Shown: piece after piece, positions 1 through 6,230 of the stretch
Layout of the letters: each line of letters opens with the position of its first letter
Position numbering within the stretch: the first letter of the stretch is position 1
DNA from: Methanobacteriota archaeon
Lineage (GTDB): Archaea > Hydrothermarchaeota > Hydrothermarchaeia > Hydrothermarchaeales > JACRDW01
DNA: 12,455 nucleotides
Reading direction: 5' to 3'
Assembly: GCA_016212785.1 (NCBI GenBank)
Contig: JACRDW010000050.1
Location: forward strand, 1 to 12,455
Notes under the pieces: model-generated
The model's input: the letters and a program-made list of their open reading frames with translations, nothing else
Databases searched by the model: none
What the model was told of the DNA's origin: nothing
Made by a program: the position numbers and the translations under genes

Positions 1-1
1 A

Positions 2-841
2 ATTCTAGCGAAAGAGGTAGCTGACGAGCTGGGCTCTGAGCTGGGGCAGCTGACGATAAAGAATTTCCCGGACGGCGAGCGTTACCTCCGCATAGACAGC
101 GATGTTAAGGGGAAGGACTGCGTCGCTATTCAGTCCACCTCCAAGCCGCAGGATTCCAACCTGTTCGAGCTTCTTGCAATTCTCGAAACTCTCAAGGATA
201 TGGGAGCGGGCAAAATTTCTACGGTAGTTCCGTACTTTGGCTATGGAAGGCAGGACAAGCGCTTCCTCGGTGGAGAAGCGGTGAGCGCAAGAGTTGCGGC
301 CAAGCATATCCAGATGAACAGCGACGAGTTTTTCACGGTAAACGTTCATCAAACTGAGATTCTGAAATTTTTCAGCATACCCGTAGCTATCTTAGACGCA
401 GCACCGGTGCTCGGAGATTATTTCAAAATTCACCAGCTGGAAGCTCCTGTTGTAATAGGTCCGGATAAAGGCGCCATAGAACTTGCGAAGAGTGTAGCGG
501 GCATTGTAGGATGTGGCTCAGACTACATCGAAAAGCGGAGAATTGCCCCTGGTCAGGTGGAGATGAAGCCAAAAAATCTGGACGTCGCAAATAAAGATGT
601 TATACTCGTGGACGACATGATAGATACGGGCAGCACGATGATTGAAGCAATAAATATGCTGAGAGCGCAGAAAGCAGGCAATGTGCTCGTGGGCTGCGTG
701 CATCCCGTGCTCACCGGAAACGTCGTCACGAGATTATTCGGCGCAGGCGCGGTCGATGCCGTGGCGACGAACACGATTCCATCTCAGATAAGCTTCATAA
801 CAGTTGCTCCGCTCATAGCGAATGCGCTGAAGAAGGAGTGA
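2..841 (+). CDS. prs: Ribose-phosphate pyrophosphokinase (PRPP synthase), 5'-truncated
   Basis: This enzyme transfers pyrophosphate from ATP to ribose 5-phosphate, giving PRPP for nucleotide, histidine and tryptophan synthesis in the cytosol. The frame is open from base 2, so the gene starts before the window; 279 residues are visible and, against an archaeal length near 285-290, only about 10 N-terminal residues are missing. Visible signatures are NFPDGERYLRI (residues 21-31), the ATP/loop segment VPYFGYGRQDKRF (about 76-88) and the PRPP-binding loop VDDMIDTGST (203-212). The ATG at 200 is internal, because strongly conserved sequence lies before it. The gene ends in TGA at 839-841 and converges on a CBS-domain gene 13 bp away. 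The identification is secure from these motifs. No regulatory signal is in view. Confidence 0.96.
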   Translation: MLAKEVADELGSELGQLTIKNFPDGERYLRIDSDVKGKDCVAIQSTSKPQDSNLFELLAILETLKDMGAGKISTVVPYFGYGRQDKRFLGGEAVSARVAAKHIQMNSDEFFTVNVHQTEILKFFSIPVAILDAAPVLGDYFKIHQLEAPVVIGPDKGAIELAKSVAGIVGCGSDYIEKRRIAPGQVEMKPKNLDVANKDVILVDDMIDTGSTMIEAINMLRAQKAGNVLVGCVHPVLTGNVVTRLFGAGAVDAVATNTIPSQISFITVAPLIANALKKE

Positions 842-854
842 GCACATTGGGATT

Positions 855-1631
855 TCAAAAAAGCAACTTCGCTAAGTCCGCTTTCGTCACCATGCCCGCA
901 AGTTTTCCTTTCTCTGTTACAGGAATCCCGGATATGCTGTTCTCGAGCATTAGTTTTGCAGCTTCGCCAATGGTTGCATTGACCTCCAAGGTTTTGACGT
1001 CTTGAGTCATCACATCTCCTACAAGCATGTTGCGAATCCTTCTATGCTGATATCTATCAGCGAGCTTTTTAAACCTTCCAAGAGCTCTCATCAAATCTCG
1101 CTCGGTAAGCATGCCGACAACATCTCCCTCTTCTACCACAACTACTCCGCTGATTTCGTTATCCAGCATCAATCTCCTGGCATGGACTATCCTGTCGGTA
1201 GGAATGACTGTAATTACATGCTTGCTAAGTACGCTGCTCACTTTTTCTTCGCAGTCTTTCAAAATCTTGAGTATATCCGTGGTCGTCACAATGCCCGTAA
1301 GCTGCCCTCCGTCAATGACCGGCAGGGAGCTGACTTTATTTTGCACCATTAAAAGAGCTGCTTCTCGTATCTCTGCATCCTCCCTTACTGCAATCAAAGC
1401 AGAGCGCATTGCAGCAGAAACGTGCAGAGTTGAAGGCAAAATTCTTTTGGTCTTCGAAGAGCCCAGAGTCTTTATTAGGTCTTTCTCGGTAACGATGCCG
1501 CAAACTTTTCCTGAATCAGTAACCACTACTCTGGAAATTCTGTTCTTCTCTATAAGTTTTATCGCGTCTGAGAGCTTTCTGTTCTTGTCTATTGTGATTA
1601 CGTTCCTCGTCATTACATCCTTCACCAGCAT
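855..1631 (-). CDS. Protein with four CBS domains (tandem Bateman modules)
   Basis: The 258-residue protein consists almost entirely of four CBS repeats, at about residues 1-58, 71-126, 133-186 and 203-258. Each carries the typical DVM(T/S)..V.T opening and a G(I/M)(V/L)T..DL end. CBS pairs form Bateman modules that usually bind adenine nucleotides or S-adenosylmethionine and act as energy or ligand sensors; the ligand and partner cannot be read from sequence. There is no catalytic or membrane domain. It is the second gene of a pair, starting 4 nt after the stop of the upstream paralogue. A Shine-Dalgarno-like GGGGTGAT lies across that stop, so translational coupling is likely. The 3' end faces prs, 13 bp away. 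A link to PRPP or nucleotide status is only a suggestion from position. Confidence 0.93.
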   Translation of the reverse strand: MLVKDVMTRNVITIDKNRKLSDAIKLIEKNRISRVVVTDSGKVCGIVTEKDLIKTLGSSKTKRILPSTLHVSAAMRSALIAVREDAEIREAALLMVQNKVSSLPVIDGGQLTGIVTTTDILKILKDCEEKVSSVLSKHVITVIPTDRIVHARRLMLDNEISGVVVVEEGDVVGMLTERDLMRALGRFKKLADRYQHRRIRNMLVGDVMTQDVKTLEVNATIGEAAKLMLENSISGIPVTEKGKLAGMVTKADLAKLLF

Positions 1632-1635
1632 TGCA

Positions 1636-2493
1636 TCACCCCAGCAAAATTCCCTTCGCTATATCCGTCTTCGTTATTATTCCCTCCAGGTCCTCGCTCT
1701 CGCTGACCACAGGAAGAGAAGAGATTTCGCTTTTGTACATGCTCTTGGCGGCCTCTGCTGCATCGTCCTCTGCAAAGGCTGTGAGCAGGTCTGCGCTCAT
1801 TAAATCTTCTGCAACCGCCAGAGGAAAAGTCCTTATGCATCTGTACATCGGTCTTACCGCTTGCTTCGGCTTTCTTACGTATAATACTCTTCTAATTTTT
1901 ATTCCTCTGCCCCTGTCCTGCACGTCTGCAAAGGACAAGTCGCTGGAAGTGACGATTCCTACTGGTTTTCTGCCGTCTACGACGACTATCCTCCCAAAAT
2001 TGTTTTCGTCCATCAGCTCTACTAAATGACTTACCGTATGATGCCTGCTGGCGGTTACCACGTTTTTGCTCATAAGCTCCCTGTTTTTAAAAATGCCTGC
2101 GTAATTCTCGGCATATGCTTTCAGTAGGTCTGTCTTTGTAACAATTCCGGCTACGAGCTCTCCATCCAGCAGTATAACAGAAGAAATGTTATTTTTGATC
2201 ATCAGCTCTGCTGCTTTTTTTATTGAGGCTTTTGGAGAAAGAGTTACGAGATTTTTGCTCATTACCCTGGTCAGCGCTATCGTATCGATCGGTCTTCTCC
2301 TCCAGGGCACGCTTCCTGCGCCGAGCCTACGAGCGATGTCTTTTTTGGTTATTATCCCTACCGGCTTTTCGCCTTCAACCACGACTACCCTGCTGAATTT
2401 TTTCTTGAGCATTAGATTTCTTGCATAAGAAACGGTTTCTGTAGAAGGAGCGACTGCAACTTCGGAAGTCATGTACTTCTCTATCTCCACCAT
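1636..2493 (-). CDS. Protein with four CBS domains, first gene of tandem pair
   Basis: This 285-residue protein also has four CBS repeats, at about residues 3-57, 74-128, 138-190 and 227-283. Domain ends such as GIITKKDIARRLG, GIVTKTDLLKAYA and GIITKTDIAKGI are clear. It has extra linkers: residues 58-73 and a basic stretch at 194-224 (RGRGIKIRR, VRKPKQ) that the neighbour lacks. The basic linker could contact nucleic acid or a partner, but this is inference. The ATG at 2493 has no Shine-Dalgarno sequence, and a palindromic TATA element centred 28.5 nt upstream implies a leaderless mRNA. The pair probably arose by duplication, yet the proteins differ too much for a recent event. It is divergent from the tRNA methyltransferase gene and shares its promoter region. 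Confidence 0.93.
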   Translation of the reverse strand: MVEIEKYMTSEVAVAPSTETVSYARNLMLKKKFSRVVVVEGEKPVGIITKKDIARRLGAGSVPWRRRPIDTIALTRVMSKNLVTLSPKASIKKAAELMIKNNISSVILLDGELVAGIVTKTDLLKAYAENYAGIFKNRELMSKNVVTASRHHTVSHLVELMDENNFGRIVVVDGRKPVGIVTSSDLSFADVQDRGRGIKIRRVLYVRKPKQAVRPMYRCIRTFPLAVAEDLMSADLLTAFAEDDAAEAAKSMYKSEISSLPVVSESEDLEGIITKTDIAKGILLG

Positions 2494-2515
2494 GATTTAT
2501 TCTTATTCTTCTGTG

Positions 2516-2527
2516 ATAAATATTTAT
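2516..2527. promoter_or_regulatory. Palindromic bidirectional TATA box
   Basis: The 12-bp perfect palindrome ATAAATATTTAT is centred at 2521.5. The A of each divergent start codon (2493 on minus, 2550 on plus) lies exactly 28.5 nt away. Neither start has a Shine-Dalgarno sequence. The spacing is right for one archaeal TATA box serving two leaderless transcripts. Transcription start sites are inferred. Confidence 0.7.
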
Positions 2528-2549
2528 TGCTATGAATCGAGTTTGATCC

Positions 2550-3557
2550 ATGAAGATTTTCTTTGTTCTGTCTGGAGAGCACTCCACGCTTCCGAAGGCA
2601 GAGGTATTGGCTGCGCTGGAGAGTATTGGAGCTGAGTTTCGAGTTTTGCAGGATTTCAAGCAGGTTCTGGTTCTGGAGACTGATAAAATAAATGCGCTGC
2701 ACAAAAGAGTTGCACTCAGCCACGCTGTCTGCAAGCTCTTCGGCTATTGCGATGCGGACGTGAACGAAATTATCAAATTGACCGAGGAGAGCGGCATTAA
2801 AGTCAGGGGCAGCTTTGCGGTAAGGGTAAAGAGAATTGAAAATCTCTCCAGAAAAATAAGCACAATGGAACTGGAAAAAAATATTGGAAAGATTATCAAA
2901 GGCAAGGCTGAGCTAAAAGCTCCGGAAAATCTGATTTATGGAGTTCTGACTGATAAATTCGTGCTCGGAAAGCTGCTCCACAAAATAGACAGGTCGCAGT
3001 ACGAAAAAAGGAAGCCTCATCAGAGACCCTACTTCCGCCCGGGAGTAATGCTGCCCAGAAACTGCAGAGCGGTTGTCAATCTCACGAGAGTTAAAGCAGG
3101 GCAGAAATTTCTTGACCCATTCTGCGGAACCGGTGGATTTCTAATAGAGGCAGGCTTGATTGGCGCAAAAGTTTATGGATGCGACATAGAAAGCGAAGCG
3201 GTAGAGGGCTGTGAAAAAAATCTTCGCTGGTGCGGGATAAAAAATTATAAGCTCGAGGTAAGCGATGCCAGAGCGCTCAAGCATAAATATAAAAACTTCT
3301 TCGATGCGATAGCGACCGACCCGCCGTATGGAATCTCCGCAAGCACCAAAGGCTTGGAACTCGGGGAACTGTACAAAAGCTCTATCGCATCATTTTACGA
3401 AATACTGAAGCCAGGCAAGTGCGCCTGCGTTATTTCGCCAAGCAAGGTTGCCTTAGACAAAATTGCACAAAACGCTGGTTTTGAAGTTGTAGAAAAGCAC
3501 CTCGAGAGAATTCACAGAAGTCTAATCAGGAAAATTCTGGTTATCAGGAAGGTTTGA
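2550..3557 (+). CDS. tRNA (guanine10-N2)-dimethyltransferase, THUMP-methyltransferase (Trm-G10/archaeal Trm11 type)
   Basis: The protein has 335 residues, the usual size for archaeal Trm-G10. The family methylates N2 of guanine 10 in tRNA, using S-adenosylmethionine. The N-terminal half (about residues 1-155) fits the N-terminal and THUMP RNA-binding domains, including the SFAVRVKR segment near 88-95. The Rossmann-fold methyltransferase follows, with SAM motif I FLDPFCGTGG at 187-196, an acidic CDIE loop at 211-214 and the catalytic motif IV TDPPYG at 256-261, as expected for an exocyclic-amine N-methyltransferase. The ATG at 2550 has no Shine-Dalgarno and suits a leaderless transcript from the palindromic TATA element. 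The 3' end overlaps the convergent HD gene by 14 nt. Another COG1041-type substrate is possible, but less likely given the THUMP domain. Confidence 0.92.
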   Translation: MKIFFVLSGEHSTLPKAEVLAALESIGAEFRVLQDFKQVLVLETDKINALHKRVALSHAVCKLFGYCDADVNEIIKLTEESGIKVRGSFAVRVKRIENLSRKISTMELEKNIGKIIKGKAELKAPENLIYGVLTDKFVLGKLLHKIDRSQYEKRKPHQRPYFRPGVMLPRNCRAVVNLTRVKAGQKFLDPFCGTGGFLIEAGLIGAKVYGCDIESEAVEGCEKNLRWCGIKNYKLEVSDARALKHKYKNFFDAIATDPPYGISASTKGLELGELYKSSIASFYEILKPGKCACVISPSKVALDKIAQNAGFEVVEKHLERIHRSLIRKILVIRKV

Positions 3558-4065
3558 GCAAATCGTATATCTCCAAGGCAGTTCCCTCGAATTCGTATTC
3601 CTCCTTCCAGAAATCGCTGGTGTCGTAGCCCTGCTTCGCATATTCTTTTGCCTGCAGCAGCATTTCTAATTTGTCCGCATACTTTACGAGCTTTGCCTCT
3701 CTGGTTCTGCCCTCTCTGTATTCTCCCCAGAGCTGCATGTACTCTTTTCTGAGTTTTCCCGGCAGGTTTTTCAGGATTTTGCTCATCGCTTTCTTCTCTA
3801 TTTCTCTTTTCTGCCGGTAATTCGAAGACCGCCTCGTGAGGTCTCCAACCCGCGATTCCGGCAGGTCGTGCAGGAGCGACATCTTCAAGGCTTTCTGCAT
3901 GCTGCATTTTTCAATCTCAGAAAGAAGCATCGCAATGAATGCTACTCTGAATGTGTGCTCTGCGACGCTCTCGCAGTCTTTAATTCCCCTCATCTTCCAG
4001 CCTTCTCTCGGCACTGCTTTTAACTTTCCGGCCTCTTCCAAAAACTTCAGAATTTTTGCTGCCAT
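3544..4065 (-). CDS. HD-domain phosphohydrolase, YfbR/HDDC2-like 5'-deoxynucleotidase family
   Basis: The 173-residue protein is a single-domain HD metalloenzyme. The ligand set is visible: His37 in SVAEHTFR, His66-Asp67 in LLHDLPES, and a distal Asp131 in KYADKLEM. The VAEHTFR / LLHDLPE pattern is that of the YfbR/HDDC2 branch, whose characterised members dephosphorylate deoxynucleoside 5'-monophosphates; substrate specificity here is inferred. The protein should be soluble. The ATG at 4065 has no clear Shine-Dalgarno, and a TTTATATTTTTAA box on the same strand lies about 27 nt upstream, fitting leaderless transcription. The last 14 nt overlap the end of the tRNA methyltransferase gene tail to tail, so the two mRNAs are complementary at their 3' ends. 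Confidence 0.88.
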   Translation of the reverse strand: MAAKILKFLEEAGKLKAVPREGWKMRGIKDCESVAEHTFRVAFIAMLLSEIEKCSMQKALKMSLLHDLPESRVGDLTRRSSNYRQKREIEKKAMSKILKNLPGKLRKEYMQLWGEYREGRTREAKLVKYADKLEMLLQAKEYAKQGYDTSDFWKEEYEFEGTALEIYDLLKPS

Positions 4066-4082
4066 TGATTAAGTATCATTGG

Positions 4083-4098
4083 TTAAAAATATAAAGCT
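4083..4098 (-). promoter_or_regulatory. TATA-like box for the HD phosphohydrolase gene
   Basis: Within the 71-bp divergent spacer 4066-4136, the plus-strand stretch TTAAAAATATAAAG reads TTTATATTTTTAA on the minus strand, centred about 27 nt before the ATG at 4065. RNase Z on the other strand may use the weaker CTTAATAC near 4107-4114, about 26 nt before its ATG at 4137. Both are judged by sequence and spacing only. Confidence 0.5.
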
Positions 4099-4136
4099 GC
4101 GTAAGACTTAATACTGTGTGGTGCACTTTTAAACCC

Positions 4137-5042
4137 ATGGAAATCGTATTTCTGGGCACCACGGCGGCAGTACCGAGCGCTGCGAGAGGGCACAGCGGCA
4201 TTGCGCTTAAGTATCATGACGAGGTCATTCTCTGGGACTGCGGAGAAGGGACGCAGAGGCAGCTGATTGTTTCAAAAACCAACTACATGAAGATTAAAAA
4301 AATATTCATAACTCACTTTCACGGAGACCACTTTCTGGGCTTGCCGGGTTTAATTCAGACTCTATCCTTCGCCGACAGAAGGGAAGACCTGCACGTATAT
4401 GCGCCGAAGGGAATAAAGGATTTAATCGAGAACATCATGCATCTGGGTGAATACGGCTTAAAATACGACATAGTTGCGCACACTCTGTCCGACAACTTTG
4501 AGCTGAAAGATGAAAAATATACAATAAAAAGCATAAAAGTTGAACACTCGATACCGACTTATGGGTTGGTATTCGAGGAAGTCAAAGGAAGAGAGTTCCT
4601 GCTTGACAGGGCAAAAAAGCTCGGAATACCTCCAGGGCCAGCGTACTCGAAGCTTCAGAAGGGGGAGAAAATAAAGCTGGGCGGCAAGTGGATTTATCCC
4701 GACGACGTGCTGGGAGAAAAAAAGAAGGGCTTCAAGGTCGTTTATTCCTCGGATACCAGACCCTGCGGCGCAGTTATTGAAAATTGCAGGGACGCGGTGC
4801 TGATTCACGACGCAACGTTTGACGGCTCTCTAAAAAATAATGCGATAGAAACCATGCACTCTACGTGCACTGAAGCGGCGCAAGTTGCGAAAGAGGGAGT
4901 AGCAAAGGAACTTTACCTGATGCACATAAGCCCGAGATATAAAACAGACGAGCTTCTCCTGAAGGAATCGAGAAAAATATTCAGGAATACAATGGTTGCG
5001 AGGGACTTGCAGAGGGTTGAATTACTTCACAAATCCCTCTAA
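4137..5042 (+). CDS. rnz: Ribonuclease Z (tRNA 3' endonuclease)
   Basis: RNase Z cuts pre-tRNAs after the discriminator base to create the 3' end to which CCA is added. The protein is 301 residues from the ATG at 4137, the usual length for the short archaeal form. It is a metallo-beta-lactamase fold enzyme with the zinc motif THFHGDH (His60, His62, Asp64, His65), further ligands in VEHSIPTYG (near 139), SSDTRPC (near 212) and LMHISPRY (near 270), and the glycine/proline exosite segment GIPPGPAYSKLQKG that binds the tRNA elbow. An in-frame GTG at 4116 would add seven residues, but homologues begin with MEIVFLGT, so 4137 is chosen. Its 3' end overlaps the convergent TIM-barrel gene by 21 nt. 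Confidence 0.95.
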   Translation: MEIVFLGTTAAVPSAARGHSGIALKYHDEVILWDCGEGTQRQLIVSKTNYMKIKKIFITHFHGDHFLGLPGLIQTLSFADRREDLHVYAPKGIKDLIENIMHLGEYGLKYDIVAHTLSDNFELKDEKYTIKSIKVEHSIPTYGLVFEEVKGREFLLDRAKKLGIPPGPAYSKLQKGEKIKLGGKWIYPDDVLGEKKKGFKVVYSSDTRPCGAVIENCRDAVLIHDATFDGSLKNNAIETMHSTCTEAAQVAKEGVAKELYLMHISPRYKTDELLLKESRKIFRNTMVARDLQRVELLHKSL

Positions 5043-5738
5043 TTTCTCCCTGCTTCTGAAAGCTTCTTCTTCTCCAAGAGCTTCGATGGTGAAAAAATCT
5101 TTGTAGCCCATTTTCCTAAAGCGGCGCAGGACTTTTTTGAAATCTATGTTTCCCTTTCCGATTTCTGCGTGCACGTCTTCGCTGCCCTCATTGTCGTGCA
5201 GGTGTACATGGCACAGCTTCGCTTTCAGCACTTCGATGAATTTCTCGATTTTGCCGCTGGTGTTTGCGTGTCCGACGTCTAGAGTAAAAGCTAAACCTTC
5301 AAAGTGCTGAAGAACTTCCTGAATTTCTTCAAGCTTGCAGCAGAATGCTCCGGTAAAATTTGGAGTATTCTCGAGGGAAACTCTAACCTCGTGCTGCGAG
5401 GCGAACTCTAATATTCTTCCGATGCTCTCCAGATTTGCTTCCCATGCTTTTTCCCTGAAAACCATGCCGAGAGGGGAAAGCCTGCCCGGATGAATGTTTA
5501 TCAGCTTTGCTTCCAAAAAATCCGCAAGCTCTATTGATTTGAAGATTTGCGAAAGCGATGCCTCTCTTATTCCATCGTTCAGGCTTGCGATATTCAAATC
5601 CGAAAACGGAGCGTGGACTACGAAGCTTAAATCATAAGACTCAGCAAGTTCTCTAACTTTAGAGTAATCTTTCTTGAGGTGCTTTCCCTCTGGTATTATC
5701 TCCCATGCCTCGAAGCCCAGCTCTCCGACTCTTCTCAC
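5022..5738 (-). CDS. TIM-barrel sugar-phosphate isomerase/endonuclease IV-like protein; start uncertain
   Basis: The protein has the xylose-isomerase-like TIM-barrel fold. Strand-end motifs with likely metal ligands appear in order: VVHAPFSDLN, NIHPGRLSP, SLENTP, LDVGHANTSG, HVHLHDNEG and HAEIGKGNID. Families with this set include sugar and inosose isomerases or epimerases and AP endonuclease IV; the reaction here cannot be decided. The GTG at 5738 is the first usual start codon but is probably not the true one. The frame stays open upstream to a stop at 5807-5805 and encodes FKIGVSSLAFLNYSAEDT, a typical first beta strand of this fold. No ATG, GTG or TTG precedes it. A Shine-Dalgarno-like AGGGGGT at 5806-5800 suggests initiation near 5792-5784 on TTT or ATT, overlapping the upstream gene's stop. 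Likely co-transcribed with the UPF0201 gene. Confidence 0.85.
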   Translation of the reverse strand: MRRVGELGFEAWEIIPEGKHLKKDYSKVRELAESYDLSFVVHAPFSDLNIASLNDGIREASLSQIFKSIELADFLEAKLINIHPGRLSPLGMVFREKAWEANLESIGRILEFASQHEVRVSLENTPNFTGAFCCKLEEIQEVLQHFEGLAFTLDVGHANTSGKIEKFIEVLKAKLCHVHLHDNEGSEDVHAEIGKGNIDFKKVLRRFRKMGYKDFFTIEALGEEEAFRSREKLEGFVK

Positions 5739-5787
5739 GGTGTCTTCTGCGCTGTAGTTGAGAAACGCAAGAGAAGAAACTCCAATT

Positions 5788-6183
5788 TTAAATTTCTTTA
5801 CCCCCTATTGTTTTTGGTGAAAGCCAGTCGACCAGCTTCTCAATCTCCTCGTCGTAAATCTCGACCTCTACCGAGCCGAGCAGAGTGGATTCAGAAAAGC
5901 TTACCGCGCCCGCATACGCCGCCTGCTTATTAAGGCTGAAAGATGTTTTGCTGCCCTCGATTTTGCTGAGCAGAATCCTCCTTGCAGAATCTAAGATGCT
6001 CTGACTTCGGAGCAGAGTATAAAATCTCTTCAGGCTTTCCCTGCCCTCGCCTGCGCCGACGAGGTATTTTACGCTCTCACCTTCCTCCTCTCTGACTGCT
6101 GCTTCGAACAAATTTCGTATCGCAGCTTTAACTTTGTCCGGATTTTCAGTCGGGTATACTTCTGCTCTGACGAATAACTTCAT
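5788..6183 (-). CDS. UPF0201 family protein (archaeal RNA-binding dsRBD-like fold)
   Basis: The protein has 131 residues and fits the archaeal UPF0201 group, which is related by fold to the exosome-associated dsRBD-like RNA-binding proteins. Recognisable blocks are VRAEVYPTENPDKV near the start, LRSQSILDSARRILL in the middle, SFSLNKQAAYAGAVSF, and the C-terminal VDWLSPKTIGG. The molecular role is not established; RNA binding is inferred from the fold. It is the first gene of a pair: its TAA at 5790-5788 overlaps the start region of the TIM-barrel gene, so expression is probably coupled. The ATG at 6183 has no Shine-Dalgarno; a TAATATAAA box about 29 nt upstream on the same strand suggests a leaderless message. 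Confidence 0.88.
   Translation of the reverse strand: MKLFVRAEVYPTENPDKVKAAIRNLFEAAVREEEGESVKYLVGAGEGRESLKRFYTLLRSQSILDSARRILLSKIEGSKTSFSLNKQAAYAGAVSFSESTLLGSVEVEIYDEEIEKLVDWLSPKTIGGKEI
5800..5806 (-). promoter_or_regulatory. Shine-Dalgarno-like site for the TIM-barrel gene
   Basis: AGGGGGT on the minus strand differs from AGGAGGT at one base. It lies inside the last codons of the UPF0201 gene, 7 nt before the TTT codon (5792-5790) where homologues would have their initiator ATG, and 13 nt before an in-frame ATT (5786-5784). It is 60 nt from the GTG at 5738 and so does not support that start. Confidence 0.45.
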
Positions 6184-6186
6184 AAT

Positions 6187-6217
6187 TAAATATAAAAAGA
6201 CAGAGGTTTATATTACT
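6187..6217. promoter_or_regulatory. Two opposed TATA boxes in the 47-bp divergent spacer
   Basis: For the plus-strand DUF1512 gene, AAATATAAAAAG (6187-6198) would place the start of transcription near 6219, giving a short leader that includes the Shine-Dalgarno AGGTGA at 6221-6226, 4 nt before ATG 6231. For the minus-strand UPF0201 gene, TAATATAAA (about 6208-6217) lies 29 nt before its ATG, fitting a leaderless message. The two genes thus seem to use different initiation modes. Confidence 0.55.
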
Positions 6218-6230
6218 TTCAGGTGAAAAA

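Noticed and set aside
1111..1803. Plus-strand open frame of 230 codons
   Set aside because: It lies antisense to both CBS genes, across their junction. Its translation is low-complexity Ser/Thr/Ile sequence, and the opposite strand has four clear CBS domains per gene.
4116..4136. GTG at 4116 as the RNase Z start
   Set aside because: The extra seven residues are absent from typical RNase Z, which begins MEIVFLGT-like, and the ATG at 4137 fits that exactly.
5788..5794. Programmed frameshift fusing the UPF0201 protein to the TIM-barrel protein
   Set aside because: The UPF0201 protein ends at its normal C terminus, and GAA ATT TAA is not a known slippery site. Coupled initiation is more likely.
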